In this document: positions 45,047 to 58,700 of the stretch, piece after piece
Layout: each line of letters starts with the position of its first letter
Numbering within the stretch: position 1 is the stretch's first letter
NCBI GenBank assembly: GCA_035578155.1
Contig: JAPWDM010000044.1
Location: forward strand, 508,501-572,500
Direction of reading: 5' to 3'
Source: Brachynemurus nebulosus
Taxonomy: Eukaryota > Arthropoda > Insecta > Neuroptera > Myrmeleontidae
DNA length: 64,000 bases
Translations under genes and position numbers: made by a program
The notes under the pieces: model-generated
Database searches by the model: none
Seen by the model: the letters and a program-made list of their open reading frames with translations, nothing else
What the model was told of the DNA's origin: nothing

Positions 45047-45421
45047 TAGTGATGAGCAAAATTAGTCTTGGTCTTGCTGCAAGACCAATACCAAGACTCA
45101 AATGAGCAAGACCAAGACTATAGCAAGAAAAAAGCAAGACTCTTGCTAAATTATTTAAATAGTTTAAAAGTATAATTAATACCGTAAAGAGAGAAAATTC
45201 TGATTTTAGAAGGAAAAAATTCGCTAATAAAAAAATGCAAGAAAGTGCAAGATTCTTTAGCAATACCAAGACCAAGACCAAGACTGCATTTTGCAAGACC
45301 AAGACCAAGACCAAGACTCAAAGTGCTCTAGCAAGACCAAGACCAAGATTCTTAATGCAAGAACAAGACCAAGACCAATTCTGCGAAGTCTTGGTCTTGG
45401 TCTTGCATTTGTTCATCACTA
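45047..45421. mobile_element. hAT MITE built of CAAGAC hexamers
   Basis: The ends TAGTGATGAGC and TAGTGATGAAC (right, reverse complement) are flanked by a perfect 8-bp TSD, ATTTGAGG (45039-45046, 45422-45429). The interior is dominated by repeats of (CAAGAC)n / (GTCTTG)n in both orientations, able to fold. The T-K-T-K and V-L-V-L open frames are translations of the hexamer. Confidence 0.9.
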
Positions 45422-45579
45422 ATTTGAGGTGTAATTTTACGTAACTGATATGTAATTACGGTTATTTTACACAACTGGAGATGTATTCTTAGATATATCT
45501 GTGATTTTACTGTAACGAAGCGGGAGGTGTGTGTGACCCTGTTACACTTGACTCTTCCTAACACTCACCTGCCCGCTTG

Positions 45580-45660
45580 TTTGTTGGCCCTAGTCGAGCG
45601 GTTGCCTAGGACCAACGAGAAGTTGTGGGTTGGGCATCGAGCCTAGTAGTCGATCTATGT
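45580..45660 (+). repeat. Possible tRNA-derived SINE head
   Basis: TAGTCGAGCGGTT resembles a pol III box A, and CATCGAGCC, about 50 bases on, resembles a degenerate box B. No cloverleaf was confirmed and no SINE tail or TSD was identified. Weak call. Confidence 0.25.
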
Positions 45661-46504
45661 AGATGTACCCTAGGTTGTAGAGGAGGCATGGTTAACAGTG
45701 AGAATTTTAAAAAACAAAAAATAAACAACTTTTTTCTACAAAAATATATATTATTTATAAATTGATAAATATGTATTTTTAGGAATAATACATAATACAT
45801 ATAATACAAAATACATATCATTCTATACATAAAAAAAAAAGTATTAAAAACCCGATTACATTTATATAACACTAAACGCTTACTAAAACTTGTCTTTAAC
45901 ATTAAGTAAGATACTTCAAACTCTTCCTTAATTACAACAGACATACAAAAATAAAACTATACATAGATGAGCGAAAAAGACCTATATAAACAAATCAAAA
46001 TTATAAATTCAAGACACAACTATCTAACTTTACTTTAACACTATCCTCATAATTAAACCCTTGAATTTAAACAATAATATTAAACTCTCCCGCAGGAAAA
46101 GAACAAAATATAAAGCACTAATCGCTAAATAAAATTGTATCATGATATTAAACTCTTAACTATAAAAAAGGAAACAATAATTCACTGTACTCACCCTTGG
46201 AAACCCTTTGGATGCTTGATTCTGACTATGATGCTGACTATGGCCAGTTGCCACTAGGGCGACCGACCTTTATTTCCTCTGTTACTCTACTAGTATCTCC
46301 GGTGACTTTCCTATCGATCCCTCTATTTTTAATATCAAACGTCTTATTTATATGTAATTCACCTGTCCGATTCGCTGAGCTAAGAAATTTTGTGACACCA
46401 ACATTGTACAAAACGTACACACGTTGCTTAAGTTTATTGACATGTATATTAATTTCGTAATGCACGTTTTGGAATATCGGCGGCTCTTCACATTACTATT
46501 ATAA
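45661..46504. other. Intergenic stretch, no supported gene
   Basis: Open frames at 45606-45944 and around 46197-46465 lack family motifs. The less AT-rich block at 46195-46420 could be a decayed coding exon, but I see nothing specific. Confidence 0.4.
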
Positions 46505-46509
46505 TTACA

Positions 46510-46712
46510 TAATATTACATCTTTTGGATGTAATTTATCGGTATCACCTGATTGATTCTACGCAATTGACGGCGTCAGTTGAGTTGGCTTGTTCATATTT
46601 TTGCAGTTTACTACTATAGTTGTGTAATATTGCATCTTTTGGATGTAATTTATTGGTATCGCGTGATTGATTCTGTGCAACTGACGGCGTCAATTGAGTT
46701 GGCTTGTACATG
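46510..46712 (+). repeat. Tandem duplication, ~115-bp unit
   Basis: Two copies share CTTTTGGATGTAATTTAT, GTGATTGATTCT or CTGATTGATTCT, GACGGCGTCA and TTGAGTTGGCTTGT, offset by about 115 bp (CTTTTGGATG at 46521 and 46636). Confidence 0.85.
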
Positions 46713-47287
46713 TTTAAAGCTTATTTTATTATGTATTCAAAGTTAATTTTATACAATGTAGATTCATAATGTTTTAAACTGTTTTAAACAATTAAAATTT
46801 TTTTGTAAAAAAGTGTTTTGATGAGTTTAGAAATTCAGTATTACAAAGAGATTGTATATCCAAAAATTATCCTTATCAGAAATCCAATATTGTATTTATT
46901 TAAACAGTAATAAATCAAGCAACGGATGCGCATTCAACATGACAACACTGGATCCACTTTGTTGTTATATTCGGTGAAAGATAAATAATTCAATCTCAGT
47001 GTGATTTAAGACAAAATTTACCTAGTGATGGTAGTGCTTGTTACAGTTATTGTGGACTATAAAGTATATTAATATTTAGTCGTAAAACTGAACAAAATAA
47101 TGTTTAGCTTCTAATGTTTTTAACTTTTGTATGTGATATTCTGTGATATAACATATGTTATATGGATGCACACTTTATTTTATAAATAAAATTAGTTTTA
47201 GAAAAACGTGTTATTTTAATTGAATTATTCCTTTATAATAGCTATTTACAAAAAAAGAGTATAGTTTAGGGATTACGTTGAAGTACA
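46713..47287. other. AT-rich intergenic stretch
   Basis: No gene recognised. It ends in the octamer duplicated by the MITE at 47288. Confidence 0.5.
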
Positions 47288-47463
47288 CAGGCCCGGCGAG
47301 AGAGTGGGGTAGCCGGAGTTGCAGCCTTGGGGCCCGTAGCGCTCAATTGGGGTCTGGAAAAAAGTAAAATCAGCTCTTTTTTACTCATCATTTATTTTTT
47401 TGGGAGGAATTTTAAAGAAACGTGCTTTTTTCTTGGGGCCCGCTATTTCTCTCCACGGCCCTG
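47288..47463. mobile_element. 176-bp hAT MITE
   Basis: The ends CAGGCCCGGCGAGAGA and, in reverse complement, CAGGGCCGTGGAGAGA are flanked by a perfect 8-bp TSD, GAAGTACA (47280-47287, 47464-47471). The GGGGCCCG motif occurs twice inside in opposite contexts. Non-coding. Confidence 0.9.
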
Positions 47464-47663
47464 GAAGTACATTTTGTAGTTAAAATTATATTGTAAATTT
47501 AATTGAATTCTAGTTATCATGTTATTATCTATCTCTAATGCTCATTTTTATAAAATAGTTTCTTCTTCTATAATGTATTTTCAGAACTGATGAGACTTAA
47601 AATAACTAAGAATAAACAGGTATACTCACTCTTGGAAGGGTGAACTTATTTGGAAGTATACCT

Positions 47664-47871
47664 CTTTTCAGATACAATTGATCATGAGTTTTCGTTAAAA
47701 AATTAAATAATTCTTATATTCGAAACAAATAAATCTTCTATTCTTTTCTAAAAATAAACTGCAAATTTAAAATTTACATAAATGGAACAATAAAGGAGAT
47801 AAAGCCAAGAAAACGGAAATTATTTAAATTCAAAGTGATGAAGCATGCTTAAATTTAACTGAAATGAACCA
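47664..47871 (+). repeat. ~210-bp dispersed repeat
   Basis: Matches about 56137-56341 in direct orientation (AAAAAATTAAATAATT, ACGGAAATTATTTAAATTCA, TGAACCAT). At the second site it interrupts a tandem family, so it is probably mobile. No TIR seen. Confidence 0.75.
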
Positions 47872-48284
47872 TATTTATTATTAAAATATTTTGTATTATT
47901 ATATTATAAATTATATTAACATTTATATTATCTTATAGTAAATACATTATATTATATATTAATACATATAGGAGATGTAAAGTGTACACATTATGTGTGT
48001 AAAGTTTACATAACTGTTGTGTATTATACATTTTAAATGTGTAATAATTACATCTTTAATTCGTATTGTACGCAACAAATATGTACTCTTTACATATTTA
48101 AAACGTAATATTTTCTAGTGTATATCACAAAAATGTACATTACATCGCGTATGTAATTTTACTACTATGAAAATAGGAAACCTATTTCCTACTATTATAG
48201 TAGTAAATTTTTTTTACAGTGTATGTTAGGTTTAAATAAACAAAATACATGACCGTATTATAAAAATATTTTTATGGGCTGTTT
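47872..48284. other. AT-rich intergenic stretch
   Basis: No gene. Repeated TGTGTAAAGTTTACA/TGTGTAATAATTACA-like palindromic phrases occur at about 47980-48180. Confidence 0.45.
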
Positions 48285-50519
<2,235 letters not shown>

Positions 50520-51180
50520 AGGTAAATGACCCAAAATCAGACAGTGTCCTAAAATCAAACGTTTATATTATTTTAAAGAATTTGAAAAAATTCTGCTTTT
50601 AAAACGTTCGTTTTGTATATCAGAGATATCCATAAACATTAGGTAATACTACCTTTTGTATATTTCGATTTATTTTTAACAAATATTGTACTAAAATTAA
50701 TGATCAATTAGTTATTTTGCGAAATATACAACAAAACAGTATTGATTTTTATATTAGCGGAAATTGGAAAAGTACATTATTAACTAATATGTACGTGTAA
50801 TAAATAAAGCAAATTTTCAATAAATTACACTTAAGTACATCTTTATCAATTTTTTTTTCTTTTTTATTTTAGCTAAAGCGTTTATAGTCAAAATTATGGA
50901 CACTGTTGAATTAAAAAAAAGAAAATAAGTTCACAAAGCTATTGAATTTAGAGCTAAGTTCTTATGGTAGATGTCGAAATTATGTGACATTGCAGTAGTA
51001 CAAAAATTCTTATTTTTTGTATTTTATCTATCTATTTTTCTTAAGTGATAATTTATCTAAAGTAAAAATTTTGGTCTGGTTGTTGACAAAAGACTTTGAG
51101 CCTTTCCAACGAATTTTAAATTATTTTAGGAAAATATGTTTGGTTCTTCCTTAAAGTGTCGGAATTTGGGACACTTACCT
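50520..51180. mobile_element. TA-flanked pogo-like MITE
   Basis: The ends AGGTAAATGACCCAAAATC and AGGTAAGTGTCCCAAATTC (right, reverse complement) are flanked by TA (50518-50519, 51181-51182). The variant word G(A/T)(C/G)CCAAA plus AGTGTCC recurs near both ends. A short frame starting ATGGACACTGTT at about 50897 is closed after ten codons. Non-coding. Confidence 0.75.
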
Positions 51181-51182
51181 TA

Positions 51183-51888
51183 CTGTATATTTGCTTACAC
51201 ACACACCTACATACAATTTTTATTTATAATGGATATATAAATAATAGACGGACTATTATGTATGTTTATAGTATCTCTAATTAAATGTATTTTAATATTT
51301 TACTATTATTATTATTATTGGTACTCTTATTTTGATGTGTGTCGCAGGTACATAAATTATTATTTAAATGTGTTTTGTTTGAGCTTGTTGGTATAATAGA
51401 ACAAATTTGGTAAAATAATTTTACAATAATGATAATTAATGCCGAAGTTTGGAATTCTCTGTTACAGTTTTCCGCTAAAGTTACTCACTTATGAATAAAA
51501 ATTCACTTTTTAATCTGTGTTGTGTACCAACAATATTAACAACAATGTTTTATGACAGTTAAAGGAAAGTTTTTATTTTGGTTTGTTTAAAAATTCAAGT
51601 GTAATTTTTAATTAAATTAGTACTTGTAATTAAAGTAATGCAACTAAATATTTGTAATTAAAGAAGTGCAACAATACCAGAGTTACGGTTCTTGCAATAT
51701 TCATAACGTCCTGTGAAATAAAAACTCACAAAAATATTTCAAACATATTTTAATCAAAATTTATGAAAAACAGTGTTCGGTTTTTTTTTTTACTATACAG
51801 TACATATCAATTCAAAAGTCGACAGATGTTTACATATTGTCGTAAAATAAAAAAAAAATTTATTTTTATTTTTAAAAAATTTTTATTA
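51183..51888. other. AT-rich intergenic stretch
   Basis: No gene recognised. Confidence 0.5.
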
Positions 51889-51890
51889 TA

Positions 51891-52070
51891 CAGGGTGCGA
51901 ATAATTTTAGTTTGGTCAGAGGCGTATTCAGAGAAATTGATATTAAACGATGAGCTGGCTGGAATGCGATATTCTCAGATAGCGAATTCCGAAAAAATTT
52001 TTATATCTTCGGCAATTTTACACCGAGATAAACCATCTCACAAAAGGATGAAACTTATTTACTTTACACC

Positions 52071-52073
<3 letters not shown>
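51891..52073. mobile_element. 183-bp MITE with CAGGGTG ends at TA sites
   Basis: Ends CAGGGTGCGAATAA and CAGGGTGTAAAGTAA (right, reverse complement), with TA on both sides (51889-51890, 52074-52075). The right TA is the first unit of the microsatellite that follows. The 124-codon open frame across it is repeat-derived. Confidence 0.75.

Positions 52074-52131
<58 letters not shown>
52074..52131. repeat. (TA)n between two TA-target elements
   Basis: A pure TA array whose left border is the TA target of the 51891 MITE and whose right border is the TA target of the 52132 element. Confidence 0.95.
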
Positions 52132-52136
<5 letters not shown>

Positions 52137-53067
52137 AGTGCGGGAGAGATGCCGCAGTAGCCGTAGTTCGTCCGTTGATTGATAGATAGCACTATTAATT
52201 AATTATATGTTTAAAATAAGTTACTTATTTAAGCTGTATATGGTAACATTTATGATTAATCCATCAGTTTAGTAATTATCCAACTTTTTATTATTGAAAA
52301 GTAAGTTTTTTAACATAATATTTTATCAAGCATTTAAATTCATTAGAATTTAAGAATGTGTATTTCATTGTTTTAATGAAAATGTGTTTTGTTATTAATT
52401 TAGGTATATTTTAAAAGTACTGTATAAAATTTTAGGTTAGAATTCCGCACTATGCTTGCTATAGCAACATGCGGCATCTATCCCAACAAAAAGGAGAGAT
52501 GCCGCATTTAAAGTTGGTATAGATGCCGCATCATATTACATATTAAAAACATAGACTTATACCTTAATTATACAATTTTTTTTTTGTACTGTAAATTATG
52601 CCACGTAAATACAAAAGATCCATTAAGGGATCAGGAAAAACTCCCATATTAGTGAAGATAACGAAAATAATGATGATTGCCTGTGTATTAAATGTTTTGA
52701 AAAGGACTCAGAAACAAAAATGAAAGTTGACTGGTCAAGATGTATAAAGTTCCAAAAATGGTTACATATGGCATGCATCATGTATGGAGATGTGTGTAAA
52801 ATACAAAATTTTTAATATGAACTATGCGGCGACTCTCCTTCTCTGATGCGGCATCTCTCCCATAGGTGTGGGAGAGATGCCGCTTTGCAGGCTCTACAAA
52901 AATGTTAATTATGAATCCTTTATGACTCAAAATTTAAAATTATTTATAAATAATTTTAAGGGACAATGTTTACATTCATTGTGTACCAAATTTCAAATCA
53001 ACTAAATGTATACTTTAGGAATTATCAAGTGTTTTCAAAATGTGCGGCATCTCTCCCGCATTCACCC
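52132..53067 (+). mobile_element. Pogo-like internal-deletion element
   Basis: The ends GGGTAAGTGCGGGAGAGATG and GGGTGAATGCGGGAGAGATG (right, reverse complement) are flanked by TA (52130-52131, 53068-53069). The word GGGAGAGATGCCGC or its complement occurs about seven times: at both ends, near 52470, 52492, 52516 and twice at about 52845-52880. The middle retains short pieces of a transposase (52598-52815). Confidence 0.88.
52598..52815 (+). pseudogene. Pogo transposase remnant: N-terminus fused to Cys-rich tail
   Basis: The ATG at 52598 opens MPRKYKRSIKG, the start typical of pogo/psq-type transposases. In a second frame, shortly after, comes DDCLCIKCFEKDSETKM, then WSRCIKFQKWLHMAC. This is the C-x2-C ... 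W-x2-C-x2-(C lost, F)-x2-W-x-H-x2-C pattern of the Cys-rich tail that follows the DDE domain in many insect pogo transposases. The HTH_psq, CENPB and DDE core is missing. This is what an internal deletion of an autonomous pogo leaves behind. Family recognition is by motif only. Confidence 0.55.
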
Positions 53068-53069
53068 TA

Positions 53070-53525
53070 AATAATATCCAAATTTTTGGGGCTCTTTCTA
53101 TTTATGATGGCAAAAATTTGATACATTGAATCATTCAGGCTGTACATGAAAATTTACCCCTATTTTCACCCCTTCAGCCCTTCTTAACCAGGCCTGGTTT
53201 TACCTATACAGGTGAATATGTCTTTCAAAGAGTAACATTTCGTCAATTTAAAGTTTTCCTATATCTCTTATAGTTTTCGAGATATCTTAAGAAATACGAT
53301 TTGAACCCCCAACTTAAGGGGTTGGTTTCATCCCCAAAACCTGGAAGATGGCCGATAAAAAAAATACGGGTCCTCTATTTTTCCGTATTCTACACACCAG
53401 CGAAGTTTCATCAAAATCTTGAATTTCACTCTTGGTGCATCTCCTTGTTAGATGAGATCCGCCAGTGCCCAATATTTAGAAATTCGCTATGTTATGCAGA
53501 TGATGTGACAGGGGTATTTTTTACC
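53070..53525 (+). repeat. Single arm copy of the 34.0-35.5 kb foldback family
   Basis: About 53095-53450 is colinear with 35150-35527 (TTTGATACATTGAA, TTTCGAGATATCTTAAGAAA, AAAAAATACGGGTCC, CATCTCCTTGT). It continues through GATGAGATCCGCCAGTGCCC, as at 25270-25330, where the sequence also leads into the TATGTTATGCAGATG phrase. Confidence 0.85.
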
Positions 53526-55400
53526 TAAAATTGAAAATTAAATATATCGTCCATAATAACTATTTGTTTATATTATTTATTAATATTCAGATATTAATTG
53601 TGTTAATTCGTTTTTCAACATGTATACTGACGAGCAGAATAAATTTGTTTTCAAATCTTATCTGCGCACTGCAGTTGAAGATGAAAATGGAACTAGTGTT
53701 AAAAATTAGAATCAGTATATGATAAAATGTTACGTCGAGTAAATAAGTGCCTGAAAAGTGAAGGAGAACATTTCCAACATTTACTTTGAACAATAAAATA
53801 GTTTTTAACATTTTTATTTTTTTTGGAAGTGATATTTTTTGTCTCGAATGTAAAGTGCTACAGAAAAACTAAAATTAAATTTTTACATTGTTATTGTTCG
53901 CAGAATTGTTTTGTTGGCTTAGAACATGTTTTAAACTAAAATATTCGGTAATAGTACTTAAATTTTTCAAGTAGAAGTTTCCCTATTACAAGAATTATTT
54001 GACGCTCATGATTTACTTATAAAGATCACTATTTGCTGTATGTGGATATTTTATAATTTATGTTAAATTACCTATTGCATAACATTCAAACATTAAAATT
54101 CTTACTGTATTAACGAATTTCTAATATGAAAATTTAGTTATTACAGCGACTCTCATAGTGGGACTTATGGATCCGGGATTGTGATATTAATTTATTTTTG
54201 GATATCTTGATTAAAGGCTGCAGTCGCCGTGCACCGTGCACTGTGCAATTGCAACGAAAATACCCTGTGCATATTACCTAATAGGTTTCGTAGTTACAAA
54301 AATGTTGAATAGGTATTATCAACTTTTTTTACTTACATAGGTCTATACATTACATAAACGCAATAGACGTTTTGAGGTCCTTTTGTCATGATATGACAAC
54401 CGAGTTGGCATGTACAGTAACATTACGTACATACTTGGCAGTTTTGGTGTACATTGCATTGATTTCATTATAGATTTTAATATGTAGATCCGGCTCTATG
54501 ATATGAAAGCGCAGGCTCGAAAAATATTTTTGGCCAAGCCTATCGCTTTTTTTAATTAAAAAAAAAAAAATAGTTGATAAAAAATTAGTGTTCTTTCAAG
54601 AATTCATTTCAGTAAACAGTTTCAATCGCAACAATTAAATAGCCAGTTTAGATATTTCTTAGGAATTGAATAATCTATATACTCGGTTTTAGTGTGTTTG
54701 CTGGCAATAATAATTTATAAAATTTTAAAGGGCGAACTATTTCCAAGCGCGCATTAACTGTTGAGTTAATACACACATATCTGTACTGATTACTACTAAA
54801 CGCACAACATATCGATATACGTATGTATTGTCTTCTCATACAAGTGATGGAGAAAACTGCATTTGTTCATTATTCGCTCGGTTGACGTAATTATACCAAA
54901 AATGGATATTGCTAATTTTATCCTTTCGCTTTCATTTTAAATATTAGTATTATGGCAGTTCAAAAATTCTAATCAGATAAAAATTTATATGTCGACATAT
55001 TCATTGGGAAACTTCCTCGTGTAATGTATCTTAAAAGGAAAATTATTCTCTAACATGGCGTCATACGTATTTTTGGAATTCGGAAACACAAAGGATTGTA
55101 GTTTGGGTAACGTTGCAATTCTTTATATCTATTTTCTCTTATAATATTCCTTTTTTAATATATTTTATGTGGCTGAAGCTTTTGAATGTCAGCCATATTA
55201 GATATTCATTGAAACAATTTGAATGTTTCAAATTTAAAACTTATCATTTCCCCAATAAGTGTTAATTAATCACTATTGTCGGAAATAATGTGATACGAAT
55301 ATTTATATTTAAATTCATACCTAATTATATCATTTTATTAAAAAAATAATAATAATAATTTCATTCGAAGCTTTATAAATTTCTCCTTTATTAAAAAAAA
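53526..55400. other. AT-rich intergenic stretch
   Basis: No gene, RNA or bounded element supported. GCACCGTGCACTGTGCAATTGC at about 54230 is a short GC-richer imperfect palindrome. Confidence 0.5.
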
Positions 55401-55404
55401 TACT

Positions 55405-55640
55405 CCTGTCGCAGCACCTGCATAACATAGCGAATTTCCGGTCATAAAAGCTATTTTTTCTCGAAAACTCGTTTACTTAGAATAATAGTTCAAAATGTAT
55501 TTTCTGGGATTTTTTTGCTCTTTACCATAATATAAAAAAAAAAAAACTTTTAAATTTTGTTAAATTTTCGCAAAAAACTCATTTTTTTTGAGGTTTTTGG
55601 AATCGGAGGTGTCTGGCTGGAGAACTCAGACAAGATTTTT
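55405..55640 (+). repeat. Dispersed repeat, TGTCGCAGCA family
   Basis: TGTCGCAGCACCTGCATAAC, then AGCGAATTTCCGG, CTCGAAAACTCGTTTA and CAAAAAACTCATTTTTTTTG. It matches 6683-6890, 21106-21190 and, in its 3' half, about 58270-58480. Confidence 0.8.
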
Positions 55641-55879
55641 GGTCTTCCAACGTTTTATTGTTTTATTATATTTACATCCCAAACTATTACCCTATCCTAT
55701 TAATATAACAAGTTTCATCCCAAAATGAATTTCTCGGAAATATAGGCAGTCAAATTTTCAAAATTTCTACAGTAATTTAAAATAGAGTTAGTCTCCAGAA
55801 ATTTTGTATTATGGTAAATTTATTTTAATAAATGAGAAGTATATAAGAATAGTAATTATAAAGCATTCGCATAGAACAA

Positions 55880-56690
55880 TAGTTTTAAGTATAGATGCAC
55901 ATGCTCAAAATAATTTTTGTATTTTCCCGAAGGAAGGAAATATTTTCCCGTAATAAAAAGTATCCTAAATGTTGACGCAGGTAATAAGTTATCACTACAC
56001 CAAATTTTATAAAAATTCGTTCAATAGTTTTCGCGTAATATGTGCACATGCTCAAAATGTTTTTTTTTATTTTCCCGTGGTGATGAGACACTTAGAAATA
56101 AAAAGTATCTCAGATGCTGACTGAGGTTTACCCTGTTTCGAATACAATTAATTATGAGTCAAAGTTAAAAAATTAAATAATTTTTATATTCAAAACAAAT
56201 CAATCTTCTACTCTTTTCTAAAAACAAACTGCAATTTTAAACTTTACGTAAGTGCAATAATGAAAAAGATAAATCCAAAAAAACGGAAATTATTTAAATT
56301 CATAAGTGATGGAGCATGGTTAAATTTGACTGAAGTGAACCATAATAAGTTATCACCACACCAATTTGCACCAAAATCCGTTCAATAGTTTTTGTGTATT
56401 GTGTGCACATGCTCAACATGGTTTTCCATTTTCTCGTGGGAATGAGACATTTTCTCGAAGTAGAAAGTATCTTAGATGTTGACCCGGGTAATAAGTTATC
56501 AGCACACCAAATTTCATTAAAATCCATACAGTAGTTTTTGCGTGATGCGTGAACAGACAAACAGACAGACAGACAGACAAAAATTTTAAAAATCGCTGTT
56601 TTGATATCTACATCGATAACTATTTACAGTACCAGCACAATTTTCAAAAAATATTCCATATACAGAAACGATCTCGTTACAATTGTTTTA
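55880..56690 (-). repeat. Tandem/dispersed repeat of LINE or SINE 3' type
   Basis: Units of about 130 bp with GTGCACATGCTCAA, TTTTC(C/T)CG(T/A), AAGTATC(T/C)(T/C)A and GTAATAAGTTATCA recur at about 55905, 56040 and 56400. An unrelated 205-bp repeat (also at 47664) is inserted at about 56137-56341. It ends with (CAGA)n at about 56560 and a block shared with 42905-43030. The minus-strand open frames are repeat-derived. Confidence 0.75.
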
Positions 56691-56699
56691 TAATATGTA

Positions 56700-58230
56700 T
56701 AGATTACATATTAATGGCTCTTTATTTAAAATATTTTTTTTTCAAAATAAATCGCCCCCTGTTCTAAAAAGTATATATTTTTTAAATTCTTATAAAATTT
56801 CTTATAAAAGTGAGCTTCTTAGACAATTTTCAAGGAAAATTGTATTAAAACATGAACATTTAAATGTTGGCAATTTCTGTATTAGTGGCGCTATCAGTGT
56901 CCGCGTTACTTAACTACTTTATTTAAAAATTCGAATAAAATTCCAGTCATCTTAATTTTTAATTGTTCAGAAACTTGAGTATCATAAAGGCAAGCAAAAT
57001 AATATTACAATTTATTTATGTAGGTACATATATGATTAAAAGTTAAGAGGAGTAAATGTTTTTTTGGAATTTCTTGATTAAGGTAAAATTGAGAAAACTA
57101 GGAAAATTTTATAAGTAATTAATTTTTTTAAATATTTTTAGGTTGTGAATGAACCTACTGTTGATCTTTCAATATGATATTGAAATATTCATTATTTAAT
57201 ATTGAAAATTGTGCACTTATTAGATGATGAAAATAAAAAATTAGTAGTTTGAAAAACCGGTTCAAATGGACGTCTTGAAAAAGTCTGTCGGGACACCGGG
57301 ACAACGGAGCTAGAACCGTGACAAACCCGGGAAAACCAGGACGTATGGACACTCTATACGGATTGTCTAGATAGTCTACACGAATAGTTTATTTTAATTG
57401 TGTACGTCCTTATAAAAAAAGATGTTTATAAACGTGTTCTTCCGAAATTCGAAAATAACTAACTTTCTCTCGATGAAGTTGGATTGACAAACATTTACAT
57501 TAGGGATGTTAGGGATATTTGTAACCGTAACTAAAACTACCGATATCCGAAATAATTAAATATCCGAAACGGAAACCGTATACGAAAATAAAAGTTTCGG
57601 ATATTTTTCGGATAATAACAAACAACACCCGCTGGAAAACTGAGTTTAAATCGAAGCAAATTTTTGCTGGATGTATTTCTTTTCACAAATTTTCGTTGAT
57701 TCGTGTTTGACGTTCACATTTAAGTAAAATTTCCTCCTTCTTACTAAGAAAAATTCTCACTAAAACCTATGAAAAAAGAATATGTTAAAATTTTTATGTA
57801 TAAGTGATTATGTAGGCATTCCTTTTAATTTTATTTGTCAAATAAAAAAAAATTGAATGCGTAGAAGCAATAAAACTGAATATCTTGTACGTACGTTGCA
57901 CAAAATTATTAAATCTATGTTCAAAGGCATATAAGTTTACGTTAGTGTTATTTTCTGAATGTGTTTTAACGTAATTTTTATGCGATTGTACCAAAATGTT
58001 AATAGTTTTAATTCCATATAAACATAATCAAACGTCTTGAACATAAAACAAATTTTCTTGAGAATTTTTTACAAAAAAAATCGAACAAAGATATACAAAA
58101 TCGAATTCAACTAAGAGAAAATAATAGAATATAACTGAATCGTTAAATTGGATTAAAAAAATCATGACATGTCACTTATAAAGCTTTTTTTCCGAAAATA
58201 GGAGCGCGAAAACTGAGACAGAAAAAAAAA
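56700..58230. other. Intergenic with two decayed hAT-like ends
   Basis: CCAGGACGTATGGACACTCTA (reverse complement of a TAGAGTGTCC hAT-type end) at about 57337 and TAGGGATGTTAGGGATATTT at about 57502 look like hAT termini without visible partners. No gene supported. Confidence 0.4.
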
Positions 58231-58234
58231 GAAT

Positions 58235-58503
58235 GTGAGTGCGAGTGAAATGGAGAACGACATATTTCCTAGTTTTTCTCGAAAAGTAAATAACTTAGAG
58301 CAACCGTGTAAAAGCATTTTTTACGCATATTGCCTTTTATGCCTTTTACTTTGGCTTGGTTTAAAAAAAATTTTGAAAAATTGCTTAATTCTGGCAAGAA
58401 ACTCATTTTGTTGCCAAAAAATGCCCGAAAAACCTACTTCTGGGCATTCGATGTGTCTGGCTAACGAACTTAGCCGAGCCAATCTAATCTTCAGCACGCA
58501 CAC

Positions 58504-58563
<60 letters not shown>

Positions 58564-58700
58564 TTTACTGAATATCATTTTCGTATTCTAGGGACCTCAA
58601 AACATATTTCTGTTATGATCCCGGGTTTAGGTTGGGTCATGACATCAGCTGTAATAGCTGAATTTCCAGTTTTCGAAATTCGCTAATATATTATGTCATT
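58235..58700. repeat. Dispersed repeat with (TA)n array
   Basis: 58260-58480 shares the CTCGAAAA...AAACTCATTTT...GTGTCTGGCTAACGAACT block with 55440-55630. The TA array is 58509-58560. 58563-58690 is the inverted counterpart of 48285-48405. The open frame at 58235-58561 ends in the microsatellite and is not supported as a gene. Confidence 0.75.

Noticed and set aside
45033..45444. V-L-V-L and T-K-T-K frames
   Set aside because: Translations of the CAAGAC hexamer in the hAT MITE.
45580..45660. A functional tRNA gene
   Set aside because: Box A- and box B-like matches are degenerate and no cloverleaf stems were found; left as a weak SINE-head possibility.
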